A stretch of DNA of 64,000 nt from the NCBI GenBank assembly GCA_047404135.1, contig JBDOIT010000004.1, forward strand, positions 124,001-188,000, written 5' to 3'. The notes beneath the pieces were generated by a model that ran no database searches, was not told the origin of the DNA, and was given only the letters and a program-made list of their open reading frames with translations. Of the stretch, positions 16,157-25,610 are shown one piece after another. A program made the position numbers and the translations under genes. Position 1 is the first letter of the stretch; every line of letters starts with the position of its first letter. The stretch is from JAHZKS01 sp047404135. Lineage in GTDB: Bacteria; Pseudomonadota; Alphaproteobacteria; Rickettsiales; JABSSG01.

Positions 16157-16842
16157 TAGACGTCTCTATTAAGAGATTCTTGTAAATATTCAGACATCTC
16201 ATGATGAGTTTTAAAGTATATTTTAGGCCTACAATGCTTAAACCTATCGTCTCTATAATCGTCTTTACCAAAAAACACAGGTACACAGCCAGAATTATAT
16301 GCTGTTTCCATATCTGTGACAGAATCACCAACAAACCAAATATCTTCCCCTGGGGTTTTGTATATCTCACTCAACACCCTCTCTACTCCAAATATCTCTG
16401 GCTTGTCCAACTTCACATCCCCAGACCCAACAATAGACTTAAAGTACTTATTCCATTTTAATAGGTCTAATTCCTTATGCATTAACCAATTTCTTTTGTT
16501 TGTTACTACGCATATTGGGATATTGTGTTTCATTAAGACGTCTAAAGTATCTTCAGCTTTTGGCAGAGGCTTAGTAGCATCCAGATTCTCGGAGTAATGT
16601 CTTCTATAAATGTCAGCAACTTCCTCCCAATTATCAGGAAAATACTGTGGTAAAGTATCTTTTAGAGATTTATGTATCCGGATTTTAGTATCAGCCAAAC
16701 TCCAAGTCTTCATCCCATATTTAGACAATACATAGTTAAGAGACTCATGTATTAGCTCCCAGGTGTCAACAAGAGTATTATCCCAGTCAAATACCACAGC
16801 CTTGGGTTTAGATACCTTATAAGACTCATCAACGAGATCCAT
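16156..16842 (-). CDS. gph: HAD-family hydrolase, phosphoglycolate phosphatase-like
   Basis: This 228-residue HAD subfamily IA phosphatase shows the four core motifs: VVFDWDNTLVDTW (about residues 16-28, nucleophile Asp19 and acid Asp21), the VVTNK Thr motif (about 116), the Lys in KLDKPEIF (about 148) and the FVGDSVTDM acidic motif (about 167-175). The substrate cannot be read from sequence; phosphoglycolate or a pyrophosphate-type nucleotide are the usual possibilities. It overlaps prmC and ntrX by 1 nt each, so it is translated in chain with them. Confidence 0.8.
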   Translation of the reverse strand: MDLVDESYKVSKPKAVVFDWDNTLVDTWELIHESLNYVLSKYGMKTWSLADTKIRIHKSLKDTLPQYFPDNWEEVADIYRRHYSENLDATKPLPKAEDTLDVLMKHNIPICVVTNKRNWLMHKELDLLKWNKYFKSIVGSGDVKLDKPEIFGVERVLSEIYKTPGEDIWFVGDSVTDMETAYNSGCVPVFFGKDDYRDDRFKHCRPKIYFKTHHEMSEYLQESLNRDV

Positions 16843-18215
16843 TACGCAACACCGGATTTTTCCTTAGAAGAAATTTTTGTAGTATGGTGGATATCTAAAA
16901 GCTTCAATTTTCTATGCAATGCAGATCTCTCCATTTCAACAAAAGCAGAAGTTTTTGATATATTGTTATTAAATCGTGCCATCTGAGCAGATAGATACTT
17001 CTTTTCAAATAACTCTCTAGCTTGCCTTAATGGCATAGACATAGAATCAATATCCACATCAAATACTGTAGCATCTCCATTATTCAGAATATTTGATGGC
17101 AGCATACTAGTGGTAATTTCTTCACAGCCTTTTACTGCAGCCTCCAACATCAACCACTCTATGACATTTTTCAGCTGCTTTATGTTTCCTGGCCAATTAT
17201 ACTGGTATAATATTTCTAATACTTTCTTGTCAATTGCCTTTCCTGGAAGATTAGATTTTTTTTCAAAATGACTTATAAAATGCTTACACAATTCTGGCAG
17301 ATCTTCTATTCTATCCTTTAAAGTTGGGATCACTATAGAAACAGCATTAAGCCTATAATACAAGTCTTGCAAAAAGTTACCATCTTTCACCTCTTGCTTT
17401 AGATTCTTAGATGTAGAAGCAATAACCCTAACGTCGTATTTTCCTGATTTATTATCTTTTTGATCTTTGATCATTTTGAGCAATGCATGCTGTGCGCTCA
17501 AAGGAACATTTCCAACTTCATTGATGAATAATGTACCTTTATTAGCTACTGACATAATATTTGAAGTCCCTTCCCCAAACACGCTTTTTGCCACTTTATC
17601 ATTTAATAGAACTGCAGAATTTAATTTAACAAAAGGAAATTTGTTGCGCTGAGACTTTCTATGAATTAGCTTTGCTATCAATTCTCTACCAGAACCTATG
17701 GAACCTTGGATCATGACCTTACTAGCTACTGGAGCAAGTTTGTTAATTAAAGCCCGCATCTCATTCACCTTCTCACTGCTCCCAACCAAGTCAGAGCGGT
17801 CTATTATTTTTTTCCTTAGTGCTTTATTTTCCTTCTTCAACTTTACATTTTCAAAAACCCTTTTGACTGTAATAAGTAATTTATCTGAAGTAAACGGCTT
17901 TTCTAGATAATCACTTGCACCCATTTTTATAGAGTTCACAGCAGTTTCAACGGTTCCATGACCACTAATCATAATGATAGGAACGGCAGGATACTTAGAT
18001 TTCAATACCTCTAGAATACCCAAACCATCTAAGTTACTACCTTGCAACCATATATCTAATAAAATTAAGTCTGGAACTTGTTTTTCTATTTCTTTAAATG
18101 CCGCATCACTATTCTTAGCTGAAACACAATTGAACCTCTCTTCTTGAAGAATATCTGATATCAAATCCCTAATGTCTTTTTCGTCATCTACTACAAGAAC
18201 CTTATTCTCACTCAT
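16842..18215 (-). CDS. ntrX: NtrX-like response regulator with degenerate AAA+ domain
   Basis: The 457-residue regulator is partnered with NtrY upstream. An N-terminal receiver has phospho-acceptor Asp54. The sigma54-type AAA+ domain (about residues 142-370) is degenerate: Walker A reads GSIGSGRE (171-178) with Arg177 replacing the usual Lys, Walker B reads TLFINEVG with Asn for the first Asp, and no GAFTGA loop is present. The C-terminus has a Fis-type helix-turn-helix (about 415-445). NtrX proteins of alphaproteobacteria commonly lack GAFTGA and are thought to act without sigma54 activation; the Walker A change goes further. Known roles include nitrogen and redox response and oxidase expression. 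Confidence 0.9.
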   Translation of the reverse strand: MSENKVLVVDDEKDIRDLISDILQEERFNCVSAKNSDAAFKEIEKQVPDLILLDIWLQGSNLDGLGILEVLKSKYPAVPIIMISGHGTVETAVNSIKMGASDYLEKPFTSDKLLITVKRVFENVKLKKENKALRKKIIDRSDLVGSSEKVNEMRALINKLAPVASKVMIQGSIGSGRELIAKLIHRKSQRNKFPFVKLNSAVLLNDKVAKSVFGEGTSNIMSVANKGTLFINEVGNVPLSAQHALLKMIKDQKDNKSGKYDVRVIASTSKNLKQEVKDGNFLQDLYYRLNAVSIVIPTLKDRIEDLPELCKHFISHFEKKSNLPGKAIDKKVLEILYQYNWPGNIKQLKNVIEWLMLEAAVKGCEEITTSMLPSNILNNGDATVFDVDIDSMSMPLRQARELFEKKYLSAQMARFNNNISKTSAFVEMERSALHRKLKLLDIHHTTKISSKEKSGVA

Positions 18216-18241
18216 AAAATACCTAAATTAACCATCTAATC

Positions 18242-20395
18242 CTAAGCCAAAGGCAAATAAATCGTTACTACCGCTTGACCATCTTGTCCGTTCTTCATTA
18301 TAAGCTTGCCGTTATGATCATCAACTATTTTTTTCACTATAGCAAGGCCCAATCCTGTACCTTGATCTCTAGTGGTGAAATAAGGCTCTGCTATCTTCTC
18401 TATAGTTTCTTCATTAAACCCCATGCCATTATCTTTAATCACAATCACAGCACTATCCTTTTCTTTTTTCAAACTAATAGATATGGTCCCTACTTTCTTA
18501 GACTTCCTTCCCTTTGCCTCAATGGATTCTTCTGCATTTTTCAAAATATTTGTAAGAAATTGGTTAACTTGAGTTTGATCACAATACACCCTAACTGAAT
18601 TTGCAATAGATGTTTTAAATTCAATATTATTGGATGCACATTTACGTGAAAATACTATTTCTGCAATCAATCTACTGATATCGTGCCTCTCCAATTCTGC
18701 TTTAGGCATCCTAGCAAACCTTGAGAATTCCTCAATAATTCTAGAGATATCCGATACATGCTTGATTATTGTGGCAGTATACTTTCCAAATGTTTCTGGG
18801 TCACTAACCTCATTTTTGTATTTTCTATTCAATCTCTCTGCACCTAGATGTATAGGAGTCAAAGGATTTTTTACCTCATGCGCAATACGCCTTGCTACAT
18901 CAGACCAAGCAGCATAACGCTGAGCATGCGCCAACTCCGTCATATCATCTAAAGTAATGATATACCCTGTAGCACCTCCTTTTGCCTTTTCTTTTACAAC
19001 CTTCATTAGCAATGTCAGAACCTTATATCCTTTACGAACGCTGATCTCTGTGCTTATACTCTTGCTTTTCCCCCTGGAAAGTTGCTGTATGAATTCACAA
19101 GACTCTGGAAGGATAGCACTCAACAGTTTTTTTCTAGCATCTCTTTTTGTTACATGAAGCAATTTAGCAGCTGCACTATTCACAAGAGAAATTTTGAGAT
19201 CTGGTTCAAGCACAACAATCCCCGTTGAAACACCTGACAATACTGCCTCACTAAATTTTCTCTTATCATTTATTTCATTATACGCCGAAAGCAGCTTGTC
19301 TTGTTGCTCTGAAATCCTCTTAGTCATCACATTAAATGCACGAGATAAATTACCTATTTCATCATCTTCTGGCCCCTCTTGAACTTGGGCGCTAAAATCA
19401 CCTTCTTGTACTTTCCTTGTCGCATTTACCAGCTTAGCTATTGGATTTACTATATTTCCTGCAAAAGAAATCCCTACATAGATTGAGGCCAACAGCAACA
19501 ACATCGCTACCATGAAGAATAAGAAGGTAAACCTTATCTGAGTTTCCAGTATAGTGGTCTTCAGGTTGTTATATTTCGTTGCCGCCCCTTGGGATTGCTT
19601 TACATGATCTACAACCTTATCATCAATAAATTTACCTACAACTATAAAGCTGTTAGGAATCGAATGAAGAGATGCCATGGCTCTAATCTTGTTAGGAGTA
19701 TCTTTGATCACCACAACCCCTCCACTAGATGCATGATGGTAATATTCGGATGGAAATATTTCTAAAGATAATGATGCACCAAACCTGCTACGCACCACAG
19801 GAGAATTATTTTGAAAAACCACCGCCTCAGACAACGCGTTTAAATCGACTAAAGAAGATACAACTTTAGTAAAAAGCTCTTTATTATCCACAAGGTGGTA
19901 CCGCACAACATTATTATCTACTTCAAGAGCCATGGCCTTAGCGCGGATCTTTATAGCATCTACATGCTCTTTCAGATATGATTCAGCAACAACAACAGAC
20001 TTATCCAGAGCCATGCTCACTCTTTTATCAAACCATGAATCGATAACAAATTGAAAGAATATAGTAGAAAATACGGCAATTAGAATAGCTGGTATACTAG
20101 AAAGCAAACAGAACATTACTAATATTCTTTTTCTCAGCCTAGATCCACCTTTTGATTCCTCTCTCCTTTGAATCCACAAAGATAAAATTTTCCTAGAAGT
20201 GAGAATAACCAATACCACCAAAAGAATAAAATCTACTGTAGAAAGAAGGACTATAGAGTAAGGGTGCTCTTTTATAAAATCCGCATTACCAACAGCATAA
20301 TACGTTGCTATAGAAAAAATCAATGCTGCAATAGCAAGATATATGGAAAACTTTTTATAGGCAATCTTCGATTTTATTTCCTTTTCCCGTCTCAT
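18242..20395 (-). CDS. ntrY: NtrY-like sensor histidine kinase
   Basis: This 717-residue membrane kinase has several N-terminal helices (about residues 17-70 and 90-118), a periplasmic or extracytoplasmic loop, another helix at about 285-310, then a HAMP domain, a PAS-like segment (about 385-480), and the dimerisation/phosphoacceptor domain with His506 in the HEVKNP motif. The ATPase domain shows the N box (Asn620 region), DNGMGF (about 655) and GTGLGLAIV (about 679). All catalytic motifs look intact. It is 26 nt upstream of ntrX and overlaps dusB by 1 nt. The dusB-ntrY-ntrX arrangement echoes the nifR3/dus-ntr arrangement of alphaproteobacteria. Confidence 0.93.
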   Translation of the reverse strand: MRREKEIKSKIAYKKFSIYLAIAALIFSIATYYAVGNADFIKEHPYSIVLLSTVDFILLVVLVILTSRKILSLWIQRREESKGGSRLRKRILVMFCLLSSIPAILIAVFSTIFFQFVIDSWFDKRVSMALDKSVVVAESYLKEHVDAIKIRAKAMALEVDNNVVRYHLVDNKELFTKVVSSLVDLNALSEAVVFQNNSPVVRSRFGASLSLEIFPSEYYHHASSGGVVVIKDTPNKIRAMASLHSIPNSFIVVGKFIDDKVVDHVKQSQGAATKYNNLKTTILETQIRFTFLFFMVAMLLLLASIYVGISFAGNIVNPIAKLVNATRKVQEGDFSAQVQEGPEDDEIGNLSRAFNVMTKRISEQQDKLLSAYNEINDKRKFSEAVLSGVSTGIVVLEPDLKISLVNSAAAKLLHVTKRDARKKLLSAILPESCEFIQQLSRGKSKSISTEISVRKGYKVLTLLMKVVKEKAKGGATGYIITLDDMTELAHAQRYAAWSDVARRIAHEVKNPLTPIHLGAERLNRKYKNEVSDPETFGKYTATIIKHVSDISRIIEEFSRFARMPKAELERHDISRLIAEIVFSRKCASNNIEFKTSIANSVRVYCDQTQVNQFLTNILKNAEESIEAKGRKSKKVGTISISLKKEKDSAVIVIKDNGMGFNEETIEKIAEPYFTTRDQGTGLGLAIVKKIVDDHNGKLIMKNGQDGQAVVTIYLPLA

Positions 20396-21372
20396 TAATT
20401 TAAATCAGATAACTCACAAAAATAATCTTCTATAGATTGAATTGATTCCTGCACCCCCTTCAATCCATTAAATCTCCTTCTAAAGTCTCCGGAGTTTTTT
20501 AACCCAGAGGAGTACCAACCAATATGCTTCCTAGCCATACGAATGCCTACATTCTGACCGTAGTAGTCTATCATGTCTTTGTAGTGAGATAAGATAATTT
20601 TTGCTTTTTCTTCAATAATGGGGTCTGGTAAAATCTCTTTGTGTTCGAAATAGTGCATTATCTGATTTATAAACCAAGGTCTGCCATAAGCACCCCTTCC
20701 TATCATAACACCATCTGCACCTGATTTTTCCATACATTTTTGAGCATCATCAATAGTATTGATGTCACCATTAGCAATCACAGGAATATTCACTGCATCT
20801 TTTACATTTTTTATAAACCTCCAATCTGCCTTTCCTTTATACATTTGACATCTTGTTCTTCCATGCACAGTAATCATCTTTACTCCTAAGTCTTCTGCAA
20901 TTTTTGCAAGATTTGGAGCATTGCGACTTTCATCGTCCCACCCAGTTCTCATTTTCAAAGTAACAGGAACATTTACCGCATTTACAGTTTTCTCTAGAAT
21001 CTTAGCTGCAAGTTTTTCATCTTTCATCAATGCAGACCCCGCATTTCCACCTACTACTTTCTTAACGGGGCAGCCAAAGTTAATGTCTATAATCTTTGCT
21101 CCTATATCTTCATTTAATTTTGCTGCATCTGCCATCACATCAGGATCACATCCAGCTAATTGGATAGAAGTTGTATCTTCCCCTTCAGAAACCTCACATT
21201 TCTGCATGGATTGTCTAGTCTGAAGAATCATTGCTCTACTGGCAATCATCTCAGACACTACTAATCCAGCTCCGCATTTCTTCACCAACTTACGGAATGG
21301 CATATCTGTAACCCCAGACATTGGGGCAAGTATTACTGGATTTACTTTGTTTTTCCCTATAGAAATTTTCAT
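20395..21372 (-). CDS. dusB: tRNA-dihydrouridine synthase
   Basis: This FMN-dependent enzyme reduces uridine to dihydrouridine in tRNA D loops. I start it at ATG 21372 (325 residues), since the upstream GTG at 21417 adds a non-conserved extension. The features are APMSGVTDMPFR at the FMN site (about residues 16-27), the catalytic Cys in FGCPVKKVVGGNAGSAL (about 100), MRTGWDD, the His of VHGRTR and IANGDI, and MIGRGAYGRPW near residue 225. It heads the ntrY/ntrX operon, the NifR3-like position seen in other alphaproteobacteria. Confidence 0.93.
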   Translation of the reverse strand: MKISIGKNKVNPVILAPMSGVTDMPFRKLVKKCGAGLVVSEMIASRAMILQTRQSMQKCEVSEGEDTTSIQLAGCDPDVMADAAKLNEDIGAKIIDINFGCPVKKVVGGNAGSALMKDEKLAAKILEKTVNAVNVPVTLKMRTGWDDESRNAPNLAKIAEDLGVKMITVHGRTRCQMYKGKADWRFIKNVKDAVNIPVIANGDINTIDDAQKCMEKSGADGVMIGRGAYGRPWFINQIMHYFEHKEILPDPIIEEKAKIILSHYKDMIDYYGQNVGIRMARKHIGWYSSGLKNSGDFRRRFNGLKGVQESIQSIEDYFCELSDLN

Positions 21373-21531
21373 TTTTATAACAAATCCCCTCTTTTTTAAG
21401 AAAACTAATAATCCCACGGATTATAAGCAATGCATAGCATTTTTGCAACACTATTAATGGTGCTTATATCGCAAAAAATACTCAAAATCGAAAAAGCATC
21501 TTCATGTAAACATTCTGTGCTTAAACTTTAG

Positions 21532-21537
21532 TATAAT
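21532..21537 (+). promoter_or_regulatory. Consensus -10 element before the 328-residue gene
   Basis: A perfect TATAAT lies 25 nt upstream of the start codon at 21563. No convincing -35 element is seen at normal spacing, so this is a weak call. Confidence 0.3.
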
Positions 21538-21562
21538 TATGTATAGCTAATCCTTACCTAGA

Positions 21563-22549
21563 ATGAAAGAAAAGCAAAGCAATCCCTCCCTATATAAAAG
21601 AGTCAAATTTTTTGCTAATCATAGGCTTATTTGGAGAATTTACGCTATTGGATCTGCAGTTTTAGTAACAGCTCTCTCAGGCGGAGCGGCTATCCCCATT
21701 GCTATGCTTGCTCTAACCTTTGTTGCCTCCTTGCTAGATATAGTCGGAAAGGTCAGTCAAACGCGATCTCTGGAGAAATACAGACTACAAAAATCTATGG
21801 CAGAGTCCATATCAAAGAAACATCAAAGGATTTCTTCACTAAATAAATCCCATGGTGGAATCCTTGATAAATTACCTAAAAGAGAAAAATCTACAGAGGT
21901 GCACCATATTAACTCAAAGCCACCTAAGAAAACCAGGTCCTTCTTAAGGACATTACGAGATATAGGTTTAGAAAAATCCTTATCTATAGTAGCGCTTGCT
22001 TCTGCCACAACCCCCCTTGCTACTGCTGCATATATCGCATCAACAGCGATGGGGAGTTACTCTATAAACTCAGAATTCAAAGAACGTGTAAAAACTGACT
22101 TTGAACGAGATCAAAGAAAGAAAGAAATCAATGAAGCATGCAAGGAAGCATCCATTAAACCTTACAAGAACACCGCGGGTCTTCATGCTCAGTTTAAAGA
22201 AGAGATGATTGATTACGAAACAAAGAAGAGACTATGTGATGTTGTAGGGTCAAATCACAATATAGACTCTGACACATTGCAAACTCTATATGGCAATATT
22301 AAAGAAGAAGTAGAAGGTAGAATAGATTTTCCAGATGTACCAAAATCTGTTCCCTTTATGAAGAAACTTAAGGACACACTCAACCCATTTCAAATGGAAG
22401 GAATAAAAGAATATGGAGATATAGACATAGACAAAGTTTCTCAATATGAAGAACCTTTATTCTCAACACGCTCATTACCCCCCCCAACAAAACACCCAAC
22501 AAAAACACCACAGGCTAAAAAAGAGGCAAATTCTCCTCGTATTTACTAA
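21563..22549 (+). CDS. Hypothetical membrane protein, 328 residues
   Basis: I do not recognise a family. Two hydrophobic regions (about residues 25-62 and 140-168, each able to form one or two helices) are separated by a basic linker, and a charged C-terminal half ends in a Pro/Lys/Thr-rich tail. The tail contains a C8 run (22478-22485) encoding Leu-Pro-Pro-Pro, where slippage would change the last 25 or so residues. It lies alone on the plus strand and its stop overlaps the ispF stop by 4 nt. It may be specific to this lineage; an effector or envelope role cannot be judged from sequence. Confidence 0.6.
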   Translation: MKEKQSNPSLYKRVKFFANHRLIWRIYAIGSAVLVTALSGGAAIPIAMLALTFVASLLDIVGKVSQTRSLEKYRLQKSMAESISKKHQRISSLNKSHGGILDKLPKREKSTEVHHINSKPPKKTRSFLRTLRDIGLEKSLSIVALASATTPLATAAYIASTAMGSYSINSEFKERVKTDFERDQRKKEINEACKEASIKPYKNTAGLHAQFKEEMIDYETKKRLCDVVGSNHNIDSDTLQTLYGNIKEEVEGRIDFPDVPKSVPFMKKLKDTLNPFQMEGIKEYGDIDIDKVSQYEEPLFSTRSLPPPTKHPTKTPQAKKEANSPRIY

Positions 22550-23037
22550 TTTGTCTCCACACATACTATAGCATGACAAGCTATACCCTCTTCCCTACCA
22601 GTAAAACCTAACTTCTCTGTTGTAGTCGCCTTCACACTAACATCTGACTCTGGTATATCTAACATCTCTGAAAGTCTTGATATGAATTTTTCACGATAGG
22701 GCGATACTTTCGGTTTCTCAGAAATAATTGTGATGTCCACATTATTAATTCTACCATTCTTCTCTTGAAGCTTCTGACATGCAAATTTTATAAACTTTTC
22801 TGAATCCATACCCTTAAAATCCGGGTTACTAGGAGGAAAATGCACCCCTATATCCCCTTCTGAAATTGCCCCCAAAATAGCATCTGTTAGTGCATGGAGC
22901 GCCACATCCCCATCTGAATGAGCAACAATAGAAAAAGCGCAAGGAACCTTTACACCACACAAAACTATTCCTGCGACTTCGTTGTTCTCTGAAAATTTAT
23001 GTACATCAAATCCACTTCCAATTCTCACTTTAACCAT
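22546..23037 (-). CDS. ispF: 2-C-methyl-D-erythritol 2,4-cyclodiphosphate synthase
   Basis: The 163-residue enzyme cyclises CDP-methylerythritol phosphate in the MEP (non-mevalonate) isoprenoid pathway. Zn ligands are in GFDVHKF (Asp9, His11) and VALHALTDA (about residues 43-51), after the HSDGDV motif at about 38-43. The start is 1 nt from the ispD stop. Isoprenoid supply is needed for ubiquinone, heme O and undecaprenyl phosphate, all implied by other genes here. Confidence 0.95.
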   Translation of the reverse strand: MVKVRIGSGFDVHKFSENNEVAGIVLCGVKVPCAFSIVAHSDGDVALHALTDAILGAISEGDIGVHFPPSNPDFKGMDSEKFIKFACQKLQEKNGRINNVDITIISEKPKVSPYREKFISRLSEMLDIPESDVSVKATTTEKLGFTGREEGIACHAIVCVETN

Positions 23038-23718
23038 TTATTTGCCTAATATTTTTTTTGCTAATTCAAAATCTTCCTTCGTAGTGATTTTGAAATTCAA
23101 GATAGAGCTCTCTACTACAGAAACGTCTAAACCGTTATGCTCACAGAGAGATGCGTCATCTGTAAAATCCAGATCCGAGTATTTTCTATGAAGATTTAAT
23201 ATAGTTTGATACTCAAATGCCTGAGGGGTCTGAGCAAGAAACAGGTTGTCACGAAGAATAGTTTTTTTGATAATATTATGCTCTGCGTATTTAATTGTAT
23301 CCCTCACATTCACAGCCGGTATAACGGCTTTGGCATTATCTAGAGTAGAGATAATGGCTGCAATAGTACCTTCATCGATAAGAATGCGAGCAACATCATG
23401 TATCAAAACCTTCTTTGGAGAATAATCTTTGATTTCTTCTAATGCATTATACACAGATTTCTGCCTCGTGTTCCCTCCTATCACATGCGGAAGCAGGTCT
23501 ATGCCAGAAACAGCAGATTCATACATAGAAACATAGTTGGAATTAACTGAAACGATTACCTCATCTATATCAGGATGGTTGTTAAACTTCTCTACAACTA
23601 GTCTTAATATAGGCTTTCCTGAGATTTCTAAATATTGCTTTGGGGTGTCCCCCCCATACCTCCGACTGCTGCCAGCAGCAACTATAATAGCAATATTATT
23701 TGCATTTCTTTTTCTCAA
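23038..23718 (-). CDS. ispD: 2-C-methyl-D-erythritol 4-phosphate cytidylyltransferase
   Basis: This 226-residue nucleotidyltransferase makes CDP-methylerythritol in the MEP pathway. The CTP-binding motif IIVAAGSSRRYGGDTPKQY lies at residues 11-29, and VLIHDVAR at about 102-109 holds the conserved Asp/Arg. Length and order (ispD then ispF) are typical. Its 5' end overlaps the 3' end of lolD by 23 nt. Confidence 0.94.
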   Translation of the reverse strand: MRKRNANNIAIIVAAGSSRRYGGDTPKQYLEISGKPILRLVVEKFNNHPDIDEVIVSVNSNYVSMYESAVSGIDLLPHVIGGNTRQKSVYNALEEIKDYSPKKVLIHDVARILIDEGTIAAIISTLDNAKAVIPAVNVRDTIKYAEHNIIKKTILRDNLFLAQTPQAFEYQTILNLHRKYSDLDFTDDASLCEHNGLDVSVVESSILNFKITTKEDFELAKKILGK

Positions 23719-24391
23719 CGATTTTGCCTTTTTCTATAGTAAAAACTCTATCTGCCTTATTAGCTATAGACATATTATGTGTAACCATCAATAGGGTTTG
23801 ATCATATTTCTTTACTGTACTCATTAAGAGATCCACAACATTATTAGCATTTTTACTATCCAAATTACCTGTAGGCTCATCTGCTAATAGAATCATAGGT
23901 TCATGAATTAAACTTCTTGCTATTGCAACTCTTTGCTGCTCTCCTCCAGATAGATTAGATGGGTAATGGTTACGCCTTTTATGCAAATTTAATTTTGACA
24001 AAAGCTCACTCACCTTTCTATCTGAATTAATTGAAGAAGATTGAACTCTTAAAGGCATTCTTATATTCTCCATTGCGGTAAAATCACTAAGGAGATTATG
24101 TGACTGATAGATAAAACCTATATTATTTTTTCGAAATTCTGTTTTTGTAAATTCATCTTCATTTTGAAATTCCTTACCTTTTATCTTGAGTTTTCCACCG
24201 GAAGCAACATCTAGCAACCCCGCAATTTGTAAAAATGTTGTCTTACCGCACCCAGAAGATCCGACTAAAGCAACTATCTCCCCTTCATATACAGACATAC
24301 TAGCGCCATCTAGTATAGTAATCACATCCTCACCATGATTAAACTTCTTTGATATATTAGAAATCTCTAGAATGCATTTCTTTTTAGTCAT
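23696..24391 (-). CDS. lolD: Lipoprotein-releasing ABC transporter ATPase LolD
   Basis: The 231-residue ATPase of the LolCDE-type complex releases outer-membrane-targeted lipoproteins from the inner membrane. Walker A is GSSGCGKTT (about residues 43-51), the signature is LSGGEQQRVAIARSL (about 146-160) and Walker B is LLADEPTGNLD (about 168-178). It overlaps the permease gene by 8 nt. The lipobox proteins in this window (the Cys-rich bufferin lipoprotein and the DUF3833 protein) are possible clients. Confidence 0.93.
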   Translation of the reverse strand: MTKKKCILEISNISKKFNHGEDVITILDGASMSVYEGEIVALVGSSGCGKTTFLQIAGLLDVASGGKLKIKGKEFQNEDEFTKTEFRKNNIGFIYQSHNLLSDFTAMENIRMPLRVQSSSINSDRKVSELLSKLNLHKRRNHYPSNLSGGEQQRVAIARSLIHEPMILLADEPTGNLDSKNANNVVDLLMSTVKKYDQTLLMVTHNMSIANKADRVFTIEKGKIVEKKKCK

Positions 24392-25610
24392 TTTTCATAG
24401 CCTCTACAGGAGAAATTCTACTTGCTTTAAATGATGGATAAATTGTTGCACATAATGAGACCACCAAAGATAAAACCACTATTCTTATTACGTCGAGGTT
24501 ATCCACATGCGAAGGTAAGATATCCAGATAGTATACAATCGGGTCAAATAGGTTGGTCCCCATAATAGAAGAAAGAGTGTTTTTGATATCTTCAATATTA
24601 TAGGCAAATGCAAGACCAACAATTACACCAAAGCTAGTACCAATTGAACCAAGAACCATTCCTAAGTATAAAAATATTCTCATAATACTATTAGCCGAGA
24701 ACCCTATGGTTCTCAATATCGCTATTTCTTTAACCTTCTCAGTCACAAGCATAGTAAGAGAAGATATAATGTTAAATGCAGCTACAACTATTATGAAAGT
24801 TAAAATTACAAACATCACAACCCTCTCTGTCTTCAGGGCATCAAATAAAGACTGGTTCATTCTTTTCCAATCATAAACTTGGTACTTATGATCTAATAAT
24901 CTAGAAATAATATGGGCAGACTCCTCTGTGTCTTCACCCTTAATCAAAAATACTTCTATAGAATTCACTGCGCCCTCTTTCTGGAATAACTTCTGCCCTT
25001 CTTCAAGCCCCATCATGGCGTAGCTACTATCATATTCACTTAACCCGCTAGAAAATACACCATCAACTTTAAAATCTTTTACCCTCGGTACAGTTCCAAT
25101 AATAGTGGTGTTAAAATATGTGGAGATCACCTTAACGTAATCCCCCTCTTTTACGCCTAAAATCTCAGCTAGTTTCTTGCCCAATAAAATTCCGTTAGGG
25201 TCAGAGAGCTTATTTACTTTAGATAAGAACGAATATGCATGAGTATCTTGAGGCCTTATAGCCTTCACTATTGCACCAGTTGCCTTATTGTCCTTAATGA
25301 TAAGAGATTGCTCGCTAATCACAGGCGTAGCCCTACTAACCCTACTAAGCTTTTCGATATCTCGAACAATGGATTGGTAAGAATCTATCTCTTGATCAAA
25401 ATTCTTTACCATTACATCGCTGTTGAATCCTTTTAACTTGTTTGTCAATTCAATCCTATAGCCATTCATAACAGACATGACAATTATCAATGCCGCAACA
25501 CCAAGCATAATTCCTATCAGTGAAAGAACCGAGGTTACAGACACAAAAGCATTGTTTTTTCTTGATTGCAAATATCGCATTGCGATCTGCAATTCTAATC
25601 TAAAATTCAT
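24384..25610 (-). CDS. lolC: Lipoprotein-releasing ABC transporter permease LolC/E
   Basis: This 408-residue FtsX-type permease has one N-terminal helix (about residues 24-48), a large periplasmic domain and three C-terminal helices (about 270-295, 315-345, 378-400). The start is MNFRLELQIAMRYLQSRKNN, the typical amphipathic LolC/E entry (RYLQSRKNN visible). Alphaproteobacteria usually carry a single hybrid LolC/E subunit, as here. It overlaps proS by 11 nt upstream and lolD by 8 nt downstream. Confidence 0.92.
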   Translation of the reverse strand: MNFRLELQIAMRYLQSRKNNAFVSVTSVLSLIGIMLGVAALIIVMSVMNGYRIELTNKLKGFNSDVMVKNFDQEIDSYQSIVRDIEKLSRVSRATPVISEQSLIIKDNKATGAIVKAIRPQDTHAYSFLSKVNKLSDPNGILLGKKLAEILGVKEGDYVKVISTYFNTTIIGTVPRVKDFKVDGVFSSGLSEYDSSYAMMGLEEGQKLFQKEGAVNSIEVFLIKGEDTEESAHIISRLLDHKYQVYDWKRMNQSLFDALKTERVVMFVILTFIIVVAAFNIISSLTMLVTEKVKEIAILRTIGFSANSIMRIFLYLGMVLGSIGTSFGVIVGLAFAYNIEDIKNTLSSIMGTNLFDPIVYYLDILPSHVDNLDVIRIVVLSLVVSLCATIYPSFKASRISPVEAMKND

